From BPJU01 sp964425225 (GTDB taxonomy: Bacteria > Planctomycetota > Planctomycetia > Pirellulales > Pirellulaceae): a stretch of 64,000 nt of DNA. The DNA lies in contig CAYRMD010000006.1 of the NCBI GenBank assembly GCA_964425225.1, forward strand, positions 26,375 through 90,374, in the 5' to 3' direction. Under the pieces are notes generated by a model. It was given only the letters and a program-made list of their open reading frames with translations. It made no database searches and had not been told where the DNA came from. Position 1 is the stretch's first letter. Every line of letters starts with the position of its first letter. The translations under genes were made by a program, and so were the position numbers. Positions 9,445 to 19,101 of this stretch are shown here, one piece after another.

Positions 9445-11571
9445 ATGCGCGGTGGATATCTTCGGGCGGCAATGCCCCTGGTGGTTCTGGTAGGCATCGT
9501 CGTTCTATTCGGGTGTTCTGGATCCAATGATTCCGGCTCGGTTGCACAAAACACGCCCGCTGCGTCCACGGTACCTCCCTTGCCACCCGAGCCGATGGCG
9601 GCCGGTGCTGGAGCAGGCGGTGGTGCAGCCACTCCGCCACCTAACGCGCCGGGGTCCGGGGAAGAGCAAGGCACGGATGAGGCCGCCAGCGATGCGGCAG
9701 CCGGAGCTCCTGGTGGTCCTCCTGCGGGTGTTCCCGGAGGACCTCCCACCGGATTTCCTGGCGGTCCCCCCGGTGGATTTCCCGGAGGTTCGCCAGGTGG
9801 GCCACCGGGCGGATATGCCGGTGGTTCCCCTGGTGGGTTTCCGGGCGGATACCCGGGTGGCCCTCCAGGTGGATTTCCGGGTGGCCCTCCAGGTGGATTT
9901 CCAGGCGGGCCGCCAGGTGGATTTCCAGGCGGGCCGCCAGGTGGTGCCCCAGGTGGATTTCCGGTACCGCCCGGAGTACCGGGTGCAGGTGGCGATGCTG
10001 GCGAGGTGACTGCGCCGAGTTTGCCATTTCCACCCGGCGGGTTCGGTGGGGCTGAAGCCGGTCCGGACAGCTATGGCGGTGCCGACGCGGCCATTCCGGG
10101 AGCTTTTCCCGGCGCGCCAGGAGGCTACCCAGGGTACCCGCCAGGCGTTCCCGGTGGCCAAGGGTTTCCCGGATATCCCGGAGCGCCCGGTACACCGGGA
10201 GTGACCGGGGGACTAAAACCGCCCGAAACGTTTAGCGAGAAAGCCGCGGCCGAATTTTCCCGTGGTAATCAACGTCAAGCCTTTCACTATGTGTTTGCTG
10301 ATTTGCTGTCAAACGATGAGCAAGCTCAGGAGCTCTTCTCGAAAATTAAATGGGTCAAAGGTCTAAACCGTCCGCTAGTGGCCGTGCGTTGGGGAATCGG
10401 AGTTCAATATCAATCGGGCGGTTATACGGGCGATCCTCACCCAATTGGCTCACCGCCACAGACTCCTCAGGTTCAAAGCGGATTTGGTCGTCGCGGTGGG
10501 GGTGGGGCTCCCGTCGAACCGGGCGGAATCTCGAGCGGGCCAGCATTTCCGGGTGCTCCGGGAGAACCATCGGGTTTCGCTGGAGGGTTCCCCGGTTTTC
10601 CAGGAGCATCGGGCGGGGCTAGCGCAGCTAGTGGCAGTGACCCAGTAGTGCTGCGCTCGACCGGAGAGCTAGGTCAGCGCGTATTTGAAGAGTTGAATGC
10701 TCGATTTGACGAAGGGGCATTCGGCGAGCTGTTGGAGGACTACTCGGCAGCCGGTGCCGGAACTGCCCCAGGCTATCCGGGCCCTGGCGGTGGTTTTCCC
10801 GGTTTTCCTGGTGCTCCTCCCGGAGGTGAAGAGGACGCGGCTGCTTTTCCAGGAGGGCCGCCTGGTTTTCCGGGTGCTGGTGTCCCACCCGGTTATCCGG
10901 GTCCTGCAGGATTTCCAGGAGCTCCGGGTCAGGCTCGGGGGCAAGGAGCCCGCGGACGTGTGTCCGCATGGAGCGTTACATCGCTTCGCCCTGGATTCGT
11001 GTCGCTGGGTGAGTCGCAACAAACCGAGGACCTGTTGAAAAAAGCGCGAGCTCAGGAACTGGACGTCGTTTTGGTGTTCGAAGTCCAGGTCGAGCAGAAT
11101 CGCCGGACGTTGATGGTAAATAACACAGTAAAAATTCGTCTCTACGACGGACAAACCGGAACGCTGTTTAGCGATCTGAACCTCAAAAGCCTCAACAATA
11201 TTCAAGTGTCTCGCGCACGCGAACGAATGAAGCCGTCAGACAAAGATCCGGTCGAAGATGTCGTTAATCAGCTTATGCAATATGTGGATCAGAATCTAAC
11301 GGTTGGCGAACTACCGGCCGATTTGGACCGCGACAAAGTTATCGATCGAATTCGCGGACTAATCGAGAAGCGTCAGGAGCGGCTGCTCGAAAAACTCGTC
11401 GAGATCCGCTTCTATCGAAGTCGGAAGTTGTTGTCCAACGACGATCTAACCTACGCCTATAACCATATGTTGCAAGATGAGTCTCTCGCCAAACGCCTGG
11501 CTACAGGTAACCAGCAAGCCAAAAAGGAGGCAGTCGAGGGGTTGCTTGCCAAGCTGGAACGATCCCGGTAA
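9445..11571 (+). CDS. Collagen-like Gly/Pro-rich lipoprotein of unknown function
   Basis: A 708-residue protein with an N-terminal hydrophobic segment ending in the lipobox-like LFGC (Cys at about residue 27), so probably an exported lipoprotein. Residues about 90-250 are an extreme low-complexity stretch of GGPPGGFP-type repeats, and two further Gly/Pro/Phe-rich stretches follow (about 355-395 and 430-495). Between and after them are ordinary globular segments. The last 200 residues (from RGRVSAWSVTSLRPGFV through DVVLVFEVQVEQ, to QERLLEKLVEIRFY) look like an alpha/beta domain plus helices that I do not recognise. Such repeats usually act as flexible spacers or matrix elements. Translations of the opposite strand over the repeats are compositional shadows. 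Confidence 0.8.
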   Translation: MRGGYLRAAMPLVVLVGIVVLFGCSGSNDSGSVAQNTPAASTVPPLPPEPMAAGAGAGGGAATPPPNAPGSGEEQGTDEAASDAAAGAPGGPPAGVPGGPPTGFPGGPPGGFPGGSPGGPPGGYAGGSPGGFPGGYPGGPPGGFPGGPPGGFPGGPPGGFPGGPPGGAPGGFPVPPGVPGAGGDAGEVTAPSLPFPPGGFGGAEAGPDSYGGADAAIPGAFPGAPGGYPGYPPGVPGGQGFPGYPGAPGTPGVTGGLKPPETFSEKAAAEFSRGNQRQAFHYVFADLLSNDEQAQELFSKIKWVKGLNRPLVAVRWGIGVQYQSGGYTGDPHPIGSPPQTPQVQSGFGRRGGGGAPVEPGGISSGPAFPGAPGEPSGFAGGFPGFPGASGGASAASGSDPVVLRSTGELGQRVFEELNARFDEGAFGELLEDYSAAGAGTAPGYPGPGGGFPGFPGAPPGGEEDAAAFPGGPPGFPGAGVPPGYPGPAGFPGAPGQARGQGARGRVSAWSVTSLRPGFVSLGESQQTEDLLKKARAQELDVVLVFEVQVEQNRRTLMVNNTVKIRLYDGQTGTLFSDLNLKSLNNIQVSRARERMKPSDKDPVEDVVNQLMQYVDQNLTVGELPADLDRDKVIDRIRGLIEKRQERLLEKLVEIRFYRSRKLLSNDDLTYAYNHMLQDESLAKRLATGNQQAKKEAVEGLLAKLERSR
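9700..10200 (+). repeat. Tandem coding repeats GGPPGGFPG in the lipoprotein
   Basis: Degenerate 12- to 24-base units encoding Gly-Gly-Pro-Pro-Gly-Gly-Phe-Pro recur head to tail. Two adjacent units around 9860-9930 are almost identical at DNA level, so copy number could vary by slippage. Confidence 0.85.
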
Positions 11572-12057
11572 GCGAAGCGCGTCCCAGGACGCGAACGGCT
11601 CGCGAAGTCGAAGCCACCCCTTCGAATCGGTCGCCGACGTATGTCGTTGCCGTCTTGTCACGCGACGTCCCGCGTGGCTCGTGTAAGGTCTTCGAGCAAC
11701 TCCAAAGTACCGCACGCTTAGTAAGAAATAGAACTACAGTCACACCGGCTGAAGAACTGTCTGTAATGCGCGGCGCGTGAGGATTCCCATCCCGTCGCCG
11801 GCCAAAGTGGGCAAGCTCCGTTAGCCAACTTTGATTCGAAAGGCGGTGGGTACTTGTGTCCTGCCGCGACGCTATGGCGTAGCTCGCATTGAAGCCCCAA
11901 CCTGGAGCAGGTGGTCAAGGACCAACCACGAGGACGCGAAGACGTCAAACACAATTAGGTAGCGAACCGGTGGTTCGGCGTTCTATTGCGTCTTGCGCCA
12001 TCGCGGCTTTGTGTAGAAATCCGTAATTCCGCGGTTTTCGAAGACAAAAAACACAAC
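11572..12057. other. Gap between convergent genes
   Basis: It lies between the 3' ends of the lipoprotein gene (+) and the FG-GAP gene (-). No gene or clear hairpin terminator was recognised. Confidence 0.5.
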
Positions 12058-13236
12058 CTATGGGCGTGTTTGACGGAAATAAAAGACCCCCTTCTTATTT
12101 GAGGTAACGACATCCAGCAGCCCGTCACCGTCAACGTCGGCTAGTTCAAATTGCGTACCCACGCCGCTATCATGGTCGAACTGATGTCGGATCCATTCGG
12201 CGCGGCCGGCTTGTCGCCGCAATTCAAACCAGCAGATCACAGCGGGCTCGTCGACTCCTGGATCACCCTTCGCGTGGGCCCACCAACGTTTTCCCGTTAC
12301 AAAGTCCGGAAGTCCGTCACCGTTTAGGTCTGCCATCATCACGCTATGCGTCTGAGAAAACGAGCGATCAATTTCGTGCGTAACCCATTGGTTTGGCGCC
12401 TGCTGCTCATGCCACCAAATTCCATAAGCATGGGGGCTAGTGGTTAGCACGTCTGCATCACCATCGCCGTCAAAATCATAGACGTGGATTTGGGCTGCTG
12501 CACCGCCAAACGGTGCTTCGTGGAATGTCCATGGTTTATCGGACCGTGCGGCAGGAGCTTCCCACCAGCCGTGCGCCGATAGCACATCGATTCGACCATC
12601 TCCGTTAACATCTCCCGCCCCAAGACCGTGATAGTATTTGGCTGTGCCGGGAGCACCGGGCTGACTGATGGCAGTTAGTTGCCACACGGCGTAGGGATCA
12701 GCGGCCGGACGGGCCCAGCCTAAACGGCGCAAGGGACCATCGGGGTTGGCCGTGTCGGGAGAAAAGCCCAACAGAAGTTCGCGCCGTCCATCCCCATCGA
12801 TATCCAGATACTGCGGGCTCTCATTGTTGGTCACAGGCGTACAAACGTGCCGATTCCAAGGCCGTGTCGCACCTTGCGGATTCTCAAACCACCACGTCGG
12901 AGTTCCTGGGAAATCGACTACCAATACGTCGATCCAACCGTCGTGATTCAAATCATCAGCAAACGTGCAGAACGAGTTGCTGTAACCAACCGGATCATAC
13001 TCGGGGGCCTTTTCCAAAATCGTGTGCATTTTCCAGTCAGGAGCCTCGTACCAAACGTATCCAGCGACGATATCGTTCTTCCCGTCGCGGTTAATATCGG
13101 CAACCGCGACGCCTTCGCTGCGAAATGCAGCATCGAGTTGATATTTCACGAATTCAATGCGGACCGAGTCCGATGCGAATGCCCAACATGGTAAGAGTCC
13201 GATGCACGCCAAAAAATAAACCATCATTCGGCTCAC
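12058..13236 (-). CDS. Secreted FG-GAP/VCBS repeat protein
   Basis: A predicted 392-residue exported protein made of beta-propeller repeats. Calcium-binding-type loops DINRDGKND, DLNHDGWID, DIDGDGRRE, DVNGDGRID, DFDGDGDAD, DLNGDGLPD and DVDGDGLLD recur about every 50-60 residues, seven blades as in integrin-type propellers. The N-terminus MSRMMVYFLACIGLLPCWAFA is a signal peptide. The frame can begin at 13257, but AGGAGGT lies 7 bases before GTG 13236, which I take as the start; ATG 13227 is an alternative. Such proteins are common in planctomycetes as extracellular binding proteins; the ligand is unknown. Divergent from the protease fusion gene. Confidence 0.85.
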   Translation of the reverse strand: MSRMMVYFLACIGLLPCWAFASDSVRIEFVKYQLDAAFRSEGVAVADINRDGKNDIVAGYVWYEAPDWKMHTILEKAPEYDPVGYSNSFCTFADDLNHDGWIDVLVVDFPGTPTWWFENPQGATRPWNRHVCTPVTNNESPQYLDIDGDGRRELLLGFSPDTANPDGPLRRLGWARPAADPYAVWQLTAISQPGAPGTAKYYHGLGAGDVNGDGRIDVLSAHGWWEAPAARSDKPWTFHEAPFGGAAAQIHVYDFDGDGDADVLTTSPHAYGIWWHEQQAPNQWVTHEIDRSFSQTHSVMMADLNGDGLPDFVTGKRWWAHAKGDPGVDEPAVICWFELRRQAGRAEWIRHQFDHDSGVGTQFELADVDGDGLLDVVTSNKKGVFYFRQTRP

Positions 13237-13561
13237 TGGTACTACCTCCTCTTGCACTCGGTGCGTGATGACAGCTTCGAGCGACTGAAAATCGGCCGGA
13301 TCGCTGCCTTCTATTGTCCAAGATTACCCAGCTTTCACTACCGTATCCCGCGACCGGAAAATTAAGCGTCTATTTCCGTGCCATTACTAAGACGTGTCGT
13401 TAGTGTTCGGTACCGCCACGTGATCCATCAAGGAATTGCGTGTATTGTATAGATGGTGAATTACCATCGCCAATGAGATGTTCGTTAAAAGTGGACGGTA
13501 AAAAACTGGCGGTCGGCAGACGACGAATTCGACCGGACGCTTTTGAGCTGAAGGAGAACTT
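13237..13561. other. Divergent intergenic region
   Basis: It separates the starts of the FG-GAP gene and the protease fusion gene and must hold both promoters. No clear -35/-10 pair was found. Confidence 0.45.
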
Positions 13562-15811
13562 ATGGCGCGATTGGTAGTGAAGGTGTTTCGGTCGATCATT
13601 GGTGGAAAGATGGCGTGGTACTCAGTGTGGCTCGGCTCTTTTTTGCTCGCAGCATCGCTCGTGGCCCAATTGGACGCAGCCGATGAGGCTCTGCCACTTA
13701 CGAAGTTGGCGGAACAGTTGACACCGGCCCTCGTACTTATCCGGTCTTCGGACCGAGATGGCAACGATGATTATGGGGTAGGTACCGGTTTTGTCATTTC
13801 TTCAGAGGGACTCATTGCTACGAATCTGCATGTCATCGGTGAGGGACGACCGTTCCGCGTCGAGGCTGCCGATGGTAAACCCCTAACGGTTGTGGCCGTG
13901 CATGCAGCGGACCATCACCTGGATCTAGCCATTATCCGCGTCAAGCCAGAACGGCCACTAAGAGCGCTGACCTTGGCCGAGGAACCGCTGCCGGTCGGCG
14001 CACCTTTGGCGGCAGTAGGCCATCCGTTTGGCTTGAAAAGCAGTGTGGTCGCTGGGGTGCTATCCGGCCGTCGGGTGATGGATGGACGACAGATGTTGCA
14101 GCTGGCGATGCCGGTCGAGCCGGGCAACAGCGGCGGACCCGTGGTCGACCGGCGGGGACAGGTTCACGGAATAGTGACACTCAAGTCGGCATTGACCGAA
14201 AACCTGGGGTTTGCCACCGACGTGTCGGCGCTGCGGACGCTGTTGGAAAGGCCCAATCCTGTAGCCATCGACCGCTGGGTCCGCCTGGGTCAGCTTCCGT
14301 CTCACGTTTGGCAACCGCACTTGGGCGCCCGATGGCGATATCGTGGCGGGATCATTCATGTCGAGGAACCTGGCACGGGCTTCGGTGGTCGAAGTCTCTG
14401 TCTGTGGCAAGCCAGTGTGCCACAAGATTCGTTTGCGGTCGAGGTCGACGTTCGACTGTCTCGAGAAAGTGGAGCAGCAGGATTGGTGTTTTATTGTGAT
14501 GAACAAATGCGTCATTACGGTTTCTACCCCTCGCAAAGCCGAATGCGCTTGACGTGCTTCAAAGGGCCCACCGTATATGAATGGGAAATCTTGCGGGAAG
14601 CGCCCACCGCAGCGTATCGTCCGGGCGATTGGAACACGCTCCGTGTCGAGGTCCAAGGGCCACTCATGCGGTGCGTGGTTAATGGGTCGCTGGTCTTCGT
14701 GCAACAAGACACAACGTTGCGAGGGGGACGCGTGGGTTTGGTGAAATTTCGGGATACAGCGGCTGACTTTCGACGTTTTCGCGTCCAGCCACTGACCGAC
14801 ACTACATCGGAGCCTTCCCGTAATCCGCTGTGGGCCGATTTGCGGAATCACCTAGTCGATGCACGCGAAATTTCCGAACAACTCGTCGCGCCGCTACTAA
14901 ATCGCCCGGAAACACCCTTGTGGTTGCGACGCGAAGAAGAGCACCTTCAGAGGCAATTGGCCGCGCTTCGCGAGGTTGGCGCAGAATGGCACTTGCAAAC
15001 GGCGTTGAATCACCTGGAGAAAGCCCTAGCCGAGCCGGTCGACTTGCTGCGGGCCGCCCTGTGGATCGCTTACATCGATGATCCCGATGTCGATCCCGAT
15101 GCGTACGTCGAGCAAGTCGAACAGATGGCGCGAGAGATCACCAATAGCTTACCTGCTGGCGCCGATCCAGCCACTCGGTTAGCAGCGCTGGATAAGTATT
15201 TATTCGAGGACAACGGTTTTCACGGCAGTCGCCACGATTATTACCATCGCGCTAACAGTCACCTGCATCGGGTTCTCATGGATCGTGAAGGCTTGCCGAT
15301 TACTTTATCCTTGCTGTATATCGAGTTGGCAAAGCGGCTAGACCTGACGGTAGACGGCATTGCGCTGCCGGGACACTTTATCGTACGCTTTCGCCCCTCG
15401 AACGGCTCAGCCGAATGGATTGATGTTTTTGAGCGCGGCAAAAAGCTATCGATCGAGGACGTGCGGCAAATGGTGCGTAAAGAACTTGGCGACGATCAGC
15501 CCGCCGATACATTCTTGGAGCCGGCCACACCGCGCCAGATTCTGGAGCGGATCTTGCGAAACCTGCTCAATTCAGCGGAACGCGATAACGAACCTCAAGC
15601 GATGCGCCGCTATTTGGAGGCATTGGTCAAGCTGGATCCGAACAATGTGCAGTACCGCGGCATGCGGGCGTTGACACGTTACCACACCGGACGCCGACAA
15701 GGGGCCATCGCCGATTTGGACTGGTTCTTGACCCACCAACCCCGCGGAGTAGACCTGGAACGCATACGCCAAATGCGGGAAGTCTTCGCCAGCGAATTAG
15801 CCGAGCCGTAA
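13562..15811 (+). CDS. Trypsin-like protease fused to a LamG-like domain and a SirB1/transglutaminase-like TPR domain
   Basis: A 749-residue exported protein. After a signal segment (about residues 1-40) comes an HtrA/DegP-like protease domain with the triad H90 (TNLHVI), D121 (HLDLAI) and S190 (GNSGGP). There is no PDZ domain. Residues about 250-410 look like a LamG/concanavalin-type beta-sandwich (DSFAVEVDVRLS, GRVGLVKFRDTAADFRRFRV). Residues about 520-690 form a SirB1-type transglutaminase-like domain (DREGLPITLSLLYIELAKRL, ALPGHFIVRF), followed by TPR-like helices (MRRYLEALVKLDPNNVQY). AAGGAG precedes the ATG. It probably cleaves or binds envelope proteins; the actual target is unknown. 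The fusion is unusual. Confidence 0.88.
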   Translation: MARLVVKVFRSIIGGKMAWYSVWLGSFLLAASLVAQLDAADEALPLTKLAEQLTPALVLIRSSDRDGNDDYGVGTGFVISSEGLIATNLHVIGEGRPFRVEAADGKPLTVVAVHAADHHLDLAIIRVKPERPLRALTLAEEPLPVGAPLAAVGHPFGLKSSVVAGVLSGRRVMDGRQMLQLAMPVEPGNSGGPVVDRRGQVHGIVTLKSALTENLGFATDVSALRTLLERPNPVAIDRWVRLGQLPSHVWQPHLGARWRYRGGIIHVEEPGTGFGGRSLCLWQASVPQDSFAVEVDVRLSRESGAAGLVFYCDEQMRHYGFYPSQSRMRLTCFKGPTVYEWEILREAPTAAYRPGDWNTLRVEVQGPLMRCVVNGSLVFVQQDTTLRGGRVGLVKFRDTAADFRRFRVQPLTDTTSEPSRNPLWADLRNHLVDAREISEQLVAPLLNRPETPLWLRREEEHLQRQLAALREVGAEWHLQTALNHLEKALAEPVDLLRAALWIAYIDDPDVDPDAYVEQVEQMAREITNSLPAGADPATRLAALDKYLFEDNGFHGSRHDYYHRANSHLHRVLMDREGLPITLSLLYIELAKRLDLTVDGIALPGHFIVRFRPSNGSAEWIDVFERGKKLSIEDVRQMVRKELGDDQPADTFLEPATPRQILERILRNLLNSAERDNEPQAMRRYLEALVKLDPNNVQYRGMRALTRYHTGRRQGAIADLDWFLTHQPRGVDLERIRQMREVFASELAEP

Positions 15812-15839
15812 GCAGTGTCCATTCGAAAGGAAAACGTCT

Positions 15840-16127
15840 GTGCAGTATTCGATGCGATCTTTGCTGGTGACCGTCGCCACCTTTGGGGCGGCTTTGGGGC
15901 TTTCAGCACGGGCGGGGATCCAAGTACAAGCAACCCTGGCCGCCGGCATTTGCGGTGTGTGGCTGGGAATGGCACTGTGCGTCTGGGGAGTTTCGGCTTT
16001 CTATCGCAGAAGGTTGATTTCGTTCCTGGCTGTCCTGGCTGGGTGCTTGTTGCTGGTAAGCGCAGTCAACGCGACCAGTTTTGCGATTGCGGTCGCGATC
16101 AGTCGGGCTATGGCTGTAAGCTTTTAA
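15840..16127 (+). CDS. Small membrane protein
   Basis: A 95-residue protein from a GTG start preceded by AAAGGA; an ATG start at 15852 (MRSLLVTVATFGAALG) is also possible. Three hydrophobic segments are visible (about 8-25, 28-50, 57-85), with RRR on the loop before the third. The N-terminus resembles the SLRTLLL-type leader common in planctomycete membrane proteins. No function can be assigned. It starts 28 bases after the protease fusion gene on the same strand, so they may be cotranscribed. Confidence 0.65.
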   Translation: MQYSMRSLLVTVATFGAALGLSARAGIQVQATLAAGICGVWLGMALCVWGVSAFYRRRLISFLAVLAGCLLLVSAVNATSFAIAVAISRAMAVSF

Positions 16128-16343
16128 GGGTGCCGTAGGGAGGTTACTCGCTCGATGGGGCCACAGCACATTGGGCCTGACGGAGCGCGGTCGACCGCCC
16201 ATGGACCGCACGCCGGTCGGCGCCAGTTGATAGCAGAGCGTGGACTTCGCGGCAGTATACGGGATTCTGGTCGCCTTCCACGCAGATACGCTCCGTAGCC
16301 CGCGTCGAAGCGCACCAGTTTCCTAATAACACACGGAAACCAA

Positions 16344-17117
16344 ATGCGACAGACCACGGATAACTTAGGCACGTTCCTTGTGGAAACGGCCGCTTTATTG
16401 TCGGTCGCCGTGGCAGCAAGCCTCTGGCTGGTGCGCCCGATCCGGCCACCAGAGCTACCACCTCTGCCGGTGACGCAAGGTCCGATCGGAGCGACCGCCG
16501 CTGTTGCTGCTGAACCCGTATGGAACGCTGAAACGGGTACGCTCGCCTTACCTGTAGCGAACGACCAGCTATTAAGCGACTCCTTGCCGTCATCCGGATT
16601 GAAAACGCTTTTGATCGATGGAGGACGCCTCAGTACGCACGCCATCCAGTGGCTAGCTCGTTACCCGGAATTGGAACACCTGCGTCTGAGGGGTATCCCT
16701 ATCGGCGACGAAGAGGTTCGCGTGCTTACACGTCTGAGGCAACTTCGCATTCTAAACGTGCCGCACGCTGTTTTTTCCGACAAGGGATTGCAGGCACTGT
16801 CCGAGCTTCCACGTTTAGAGATGTTACGTTTCGGTTCGCCCCATGTCACGGATTGCGGTCTAGAAGCGCTGAGTCGTTCACGGTGTTTGCGCTTCTTACA
16901 CATCATTGATTGCCCTGTCAGCACTAAAGGTGTCGTATCGCTGACGCGCTGCACACATCTTGAATCGCTATACATCGACGGAGTGGAACTGGATGATGAG
17001 GCTGTCGACATTTTGTTTGCACACCTGCCGGGGCTACACCTGCATTTGAATCAGCAACATCACGATCGCGACCCCAACCGCGCCGTCCACTCATCACATG
17101 AATTCCTGTTGCCCTAG
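16344..17117 (+). CDS. Membrane-anchored leucine-rich-repeat protein
   Basis: A 257-residue protein with one N-terminal hydrophobic anchor (about 10-30), a Pro-rich linker (RPPELPPLP) and then five or six leucine-rich repeats of about 24 residues, for example LEHLRLRGIPIGDEEVRVL, LRILNVPHAVFSDKGLQAL and LESLYIDGVELDDEAVDIL. The consensus LxxLxLxGxxIxDxGLxxL is the cysteine-containing/F-box type frequent in planctomycetes. It is probably a protein-binding module outside the membrane. The C-terminal His-rich tail (HLHLNQQHHDRD) is unexplained. Confidence 0.8.
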   Translation: MRQTTDNLGTFLVETAALLSVAVAASLWLVRPIRPPELPPLPVTQGPIGATAAVAAEPVWNAETGTLALPVANDQLLSDSLPSSGLKTLLIDGGRLSTHAIQWLARYPELEHLRLRGIPIGDEEVRVLTRLRQLRILNVPHAVFSDKGLQALSELPRLEMLRFGSPHVTDCGLEALSRSRCLRFLHIIDCPVSTKGVVSLTRCTHLESLYIDGVELDDEAVDILFAHLPGLHLHLNQQHHDRDPNRAVHSSHEFLLP

Positions 17118-17944
17118 TGCCGGTTTGTGTACTGTTTTTCGTTGCACATTTGCTCCTTTTCTCGTGTTTCGCCATTGAGAAGACATACAGCAGCAAAAGG
17201 CATTTAACGAAAAGGGGCTAGGCTCTACTTTTTCCGTTTTCCAAATGCCAAAGCCCATGGCGGACCAAGAGCGTAGAATACCTAGGTTCGCCGCGAAGTT
17301 TTTCAACTCTCACGTCCGACGAAACGCTCTGTAAAGCGTTCGATCTCAAAAGCCCCCTTCGCACCGTGTTCTCTGCATTACGGGACGCCAGATACCTTTT
17401 CGGCAAAATTGTTCGACGTCCGAGCGCCAGCGCGATGCGTTCGAGATAGGCCAGCGCTTGCCGTGGAAAGGCGAGCACCCACGTAACAACGCTTTCCGAA
17501 AACGCGACGCTGGACAAAGGCCCGCACTGAATTCAGCTTCTTTCCAATTGCGCCTTTGCCTCTTTGCGCCTTTGCGATAAGTCGTTTCTAAACGGCAAAA
17601 GGCGAGCCATGCTGTTAGGCTTTGACCGCACGCACCACTAGTCGCTCCTCGGGGTGATTGTTCCTGAACTTTTCGCTTCCGAGCGACGCCGACAGGTACC
17701 AAGCAGCCAGTGACGCGGGTGGGACGCCTTTTTGTGGTTTCGCAAAGAATTCGGCTTCACGATTTGGGATACAGGAGGACGGACTTCTACTACGATACGA
17801 CAGTGACTGGCAGGGACGCGGTCCGCTTGTTAGGATAAGGACCGTTTCAAGGTGGAATTGCAACCAACTTGCCGTAACGCTACTGGGTAGCAGAGCCAAA
17901 TAGGGTTCGCACTCAGCTACACAAGCAAATGGGAGGTTTATTCT
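17118..17944. other. Gap containing the CGCCTTTGCG-type repeat
   Basis: No gene recognised. Bases about 17546-17580 contain several GCGCCTTTGC units of the dispersed repeat family. A good ribosome-binding site (GGGAGG, 17931-17936) at the right edge belongs to the DUF3500 gene. Confidence 0.55.
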
Positions 17945-19039
17945 ATGGCGCATCGACCATGGGGCCGGGAACATGTGGCGGGCCGATGGGCCTGGCGACC
18001 GGCGCACTACCGGGTGTTTTTAGCGACACTACTGGTGTTCGGATTGTCGGCCGCCGCGGCACGGGGCTATCGGTTGTTGGTCGAGCCGTTGGACAGCTTA
18101 GAGCAAGCGGCAGTTCGGTTCCTCGATTCTTTAGATGCACACCAGCGCCAGGTGGCCGTTTTGCCATACGATTCACCACAGCGCGTGGATTGGCACTTTA
18201 TACCGAGAACTGAGCGAAAGGGATTGCAAATCCGCGATATGACCCCAGCCCAGCGCCAGGCGGCTCTGGCGTTGTTGCGTAATTGCTTGAGTGAAATTGG
18301 ATACTCCAAGGCCGTGAAAATCATGGAATTGGAAAAAGTGCTTCACGAGTTAGAAAAGACACGTCAGGGTGGGCCATTACGGGACCCGGAACGGTACTAT
18401 TTCACTGTTTTTGGTCACCCCGGTCACGGCCGTTGGGGGTTGAGTATCGAGGGCCACCACCTATCGCTCAATTTTGTCATGGATAACGGCCGCGTGATTA
18501 GTTCTACCCCTTCGGTCTTTGCGGCAAATCCGGCCCAAATGAAATCGGCGGTCGCCGGGGTTCCTCAGGGACTCCGGGTACTGGCGGCCGAAGAGCAATT
18601 GGCTTTCGAGCTGTTGTCGAGTCTTTCCGAAGAACAGCGTGGCAAAGCGGTGATTTCACGCGAGCCATTGCGCGAGATCCGCGCAGCAGGCCAACCACAA
18701 CCTCCTCGAACACCCCCGGAGGGAATCGCTGGTGGCGAGTTAACAGCGGCTCAGCGCGATGTACTAAAGAAACTAGTTCAGACCTATGCGGCGAATTTCC
18801 CCGACCAGGTCTCTGCCAATCGTCTCGAAGCGATCGAGCGTGCCGGGTGGGAAAAGGTACATTTTGCGTGGGCTGGTGCTTTGCAGCCGGGAGTCGGGCA
18901 TTACTATCGCATCCAAGGCCCAACCTTTCTAATCGAGTTTGTCAATACGCAGCCGGATGCAGCAGGTAATCCGGCCAACCACATCCATAGCGTGTGGCGC
19001 GACATGCGAGGCGACTTTGCCATACCGATCGGGGATTGA
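17945..19039 (+). CDS. DUF3500 family protein
   Basis: A 364-residue protein with an N-terminal membrane-anchor or signal segment (YRVFLATLLVFGLSAAAARGY, about 21-41). The rest matches the DUF3500 pattern: LRDPERYYFTVFGHPG, WGLSIEGHHLSLNFVMDNG, STPSVFAANPAQ and the C-terminal GVGHYYRIQGPTFLIEFVN followed by ANHIHSVWRDMRGDFA. The conserved His and Tyr residues suggest a binding or enzymatic site, but the family's function is not established. The ATG has GGGAGG 8 bases upstream. Confidence 0.88.
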   Translation: MAHRPWGREHVAGRWAWRPAHYRVFLATLLVFGLSAAAARGYRLLVEPLDSLEQAAVRFLDSLDAHQRQVAVLPYDSPQRVDWHFIPRTERKGLQIRDMTPAQRQAALALLRNCLSEIGYSKAVKIMELEKVLHELEKTRQGGPLRDPERYYFTVFGHPGHGRWGLSIEGHHLSLNFVMDNGRVISSTPSVFAANPAQMKSAVAGVPQGLRVLAAEEQLAFELLSSLSEEQRGKAVISREPLREIRAAGQPQPPRTPPEGIAGGELTAAQRDVLKKLVQTYAANFPDQVSANRLEAIERAGWEKVHFAWAGALQPGVGHYYRIQGPTFLIEFVNTQPDAAGNPANHIHSVWRDMRGDFAIPIGD

Positions 19040-19101
19040 TCGTTGCTGTGCACGCCCTGACGCCAGCAAGCGGCTTGTTCGCGCGCCGATTGTGGGATGG
19101 G

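Noticed and set aside
9505..10195. Two long Arg/His-rich minus-strand frames opposite the lipoprotein
   Set aside because: They mirror the Gly/Pro repeats of the plus-strand gene; no start site or independent motif.
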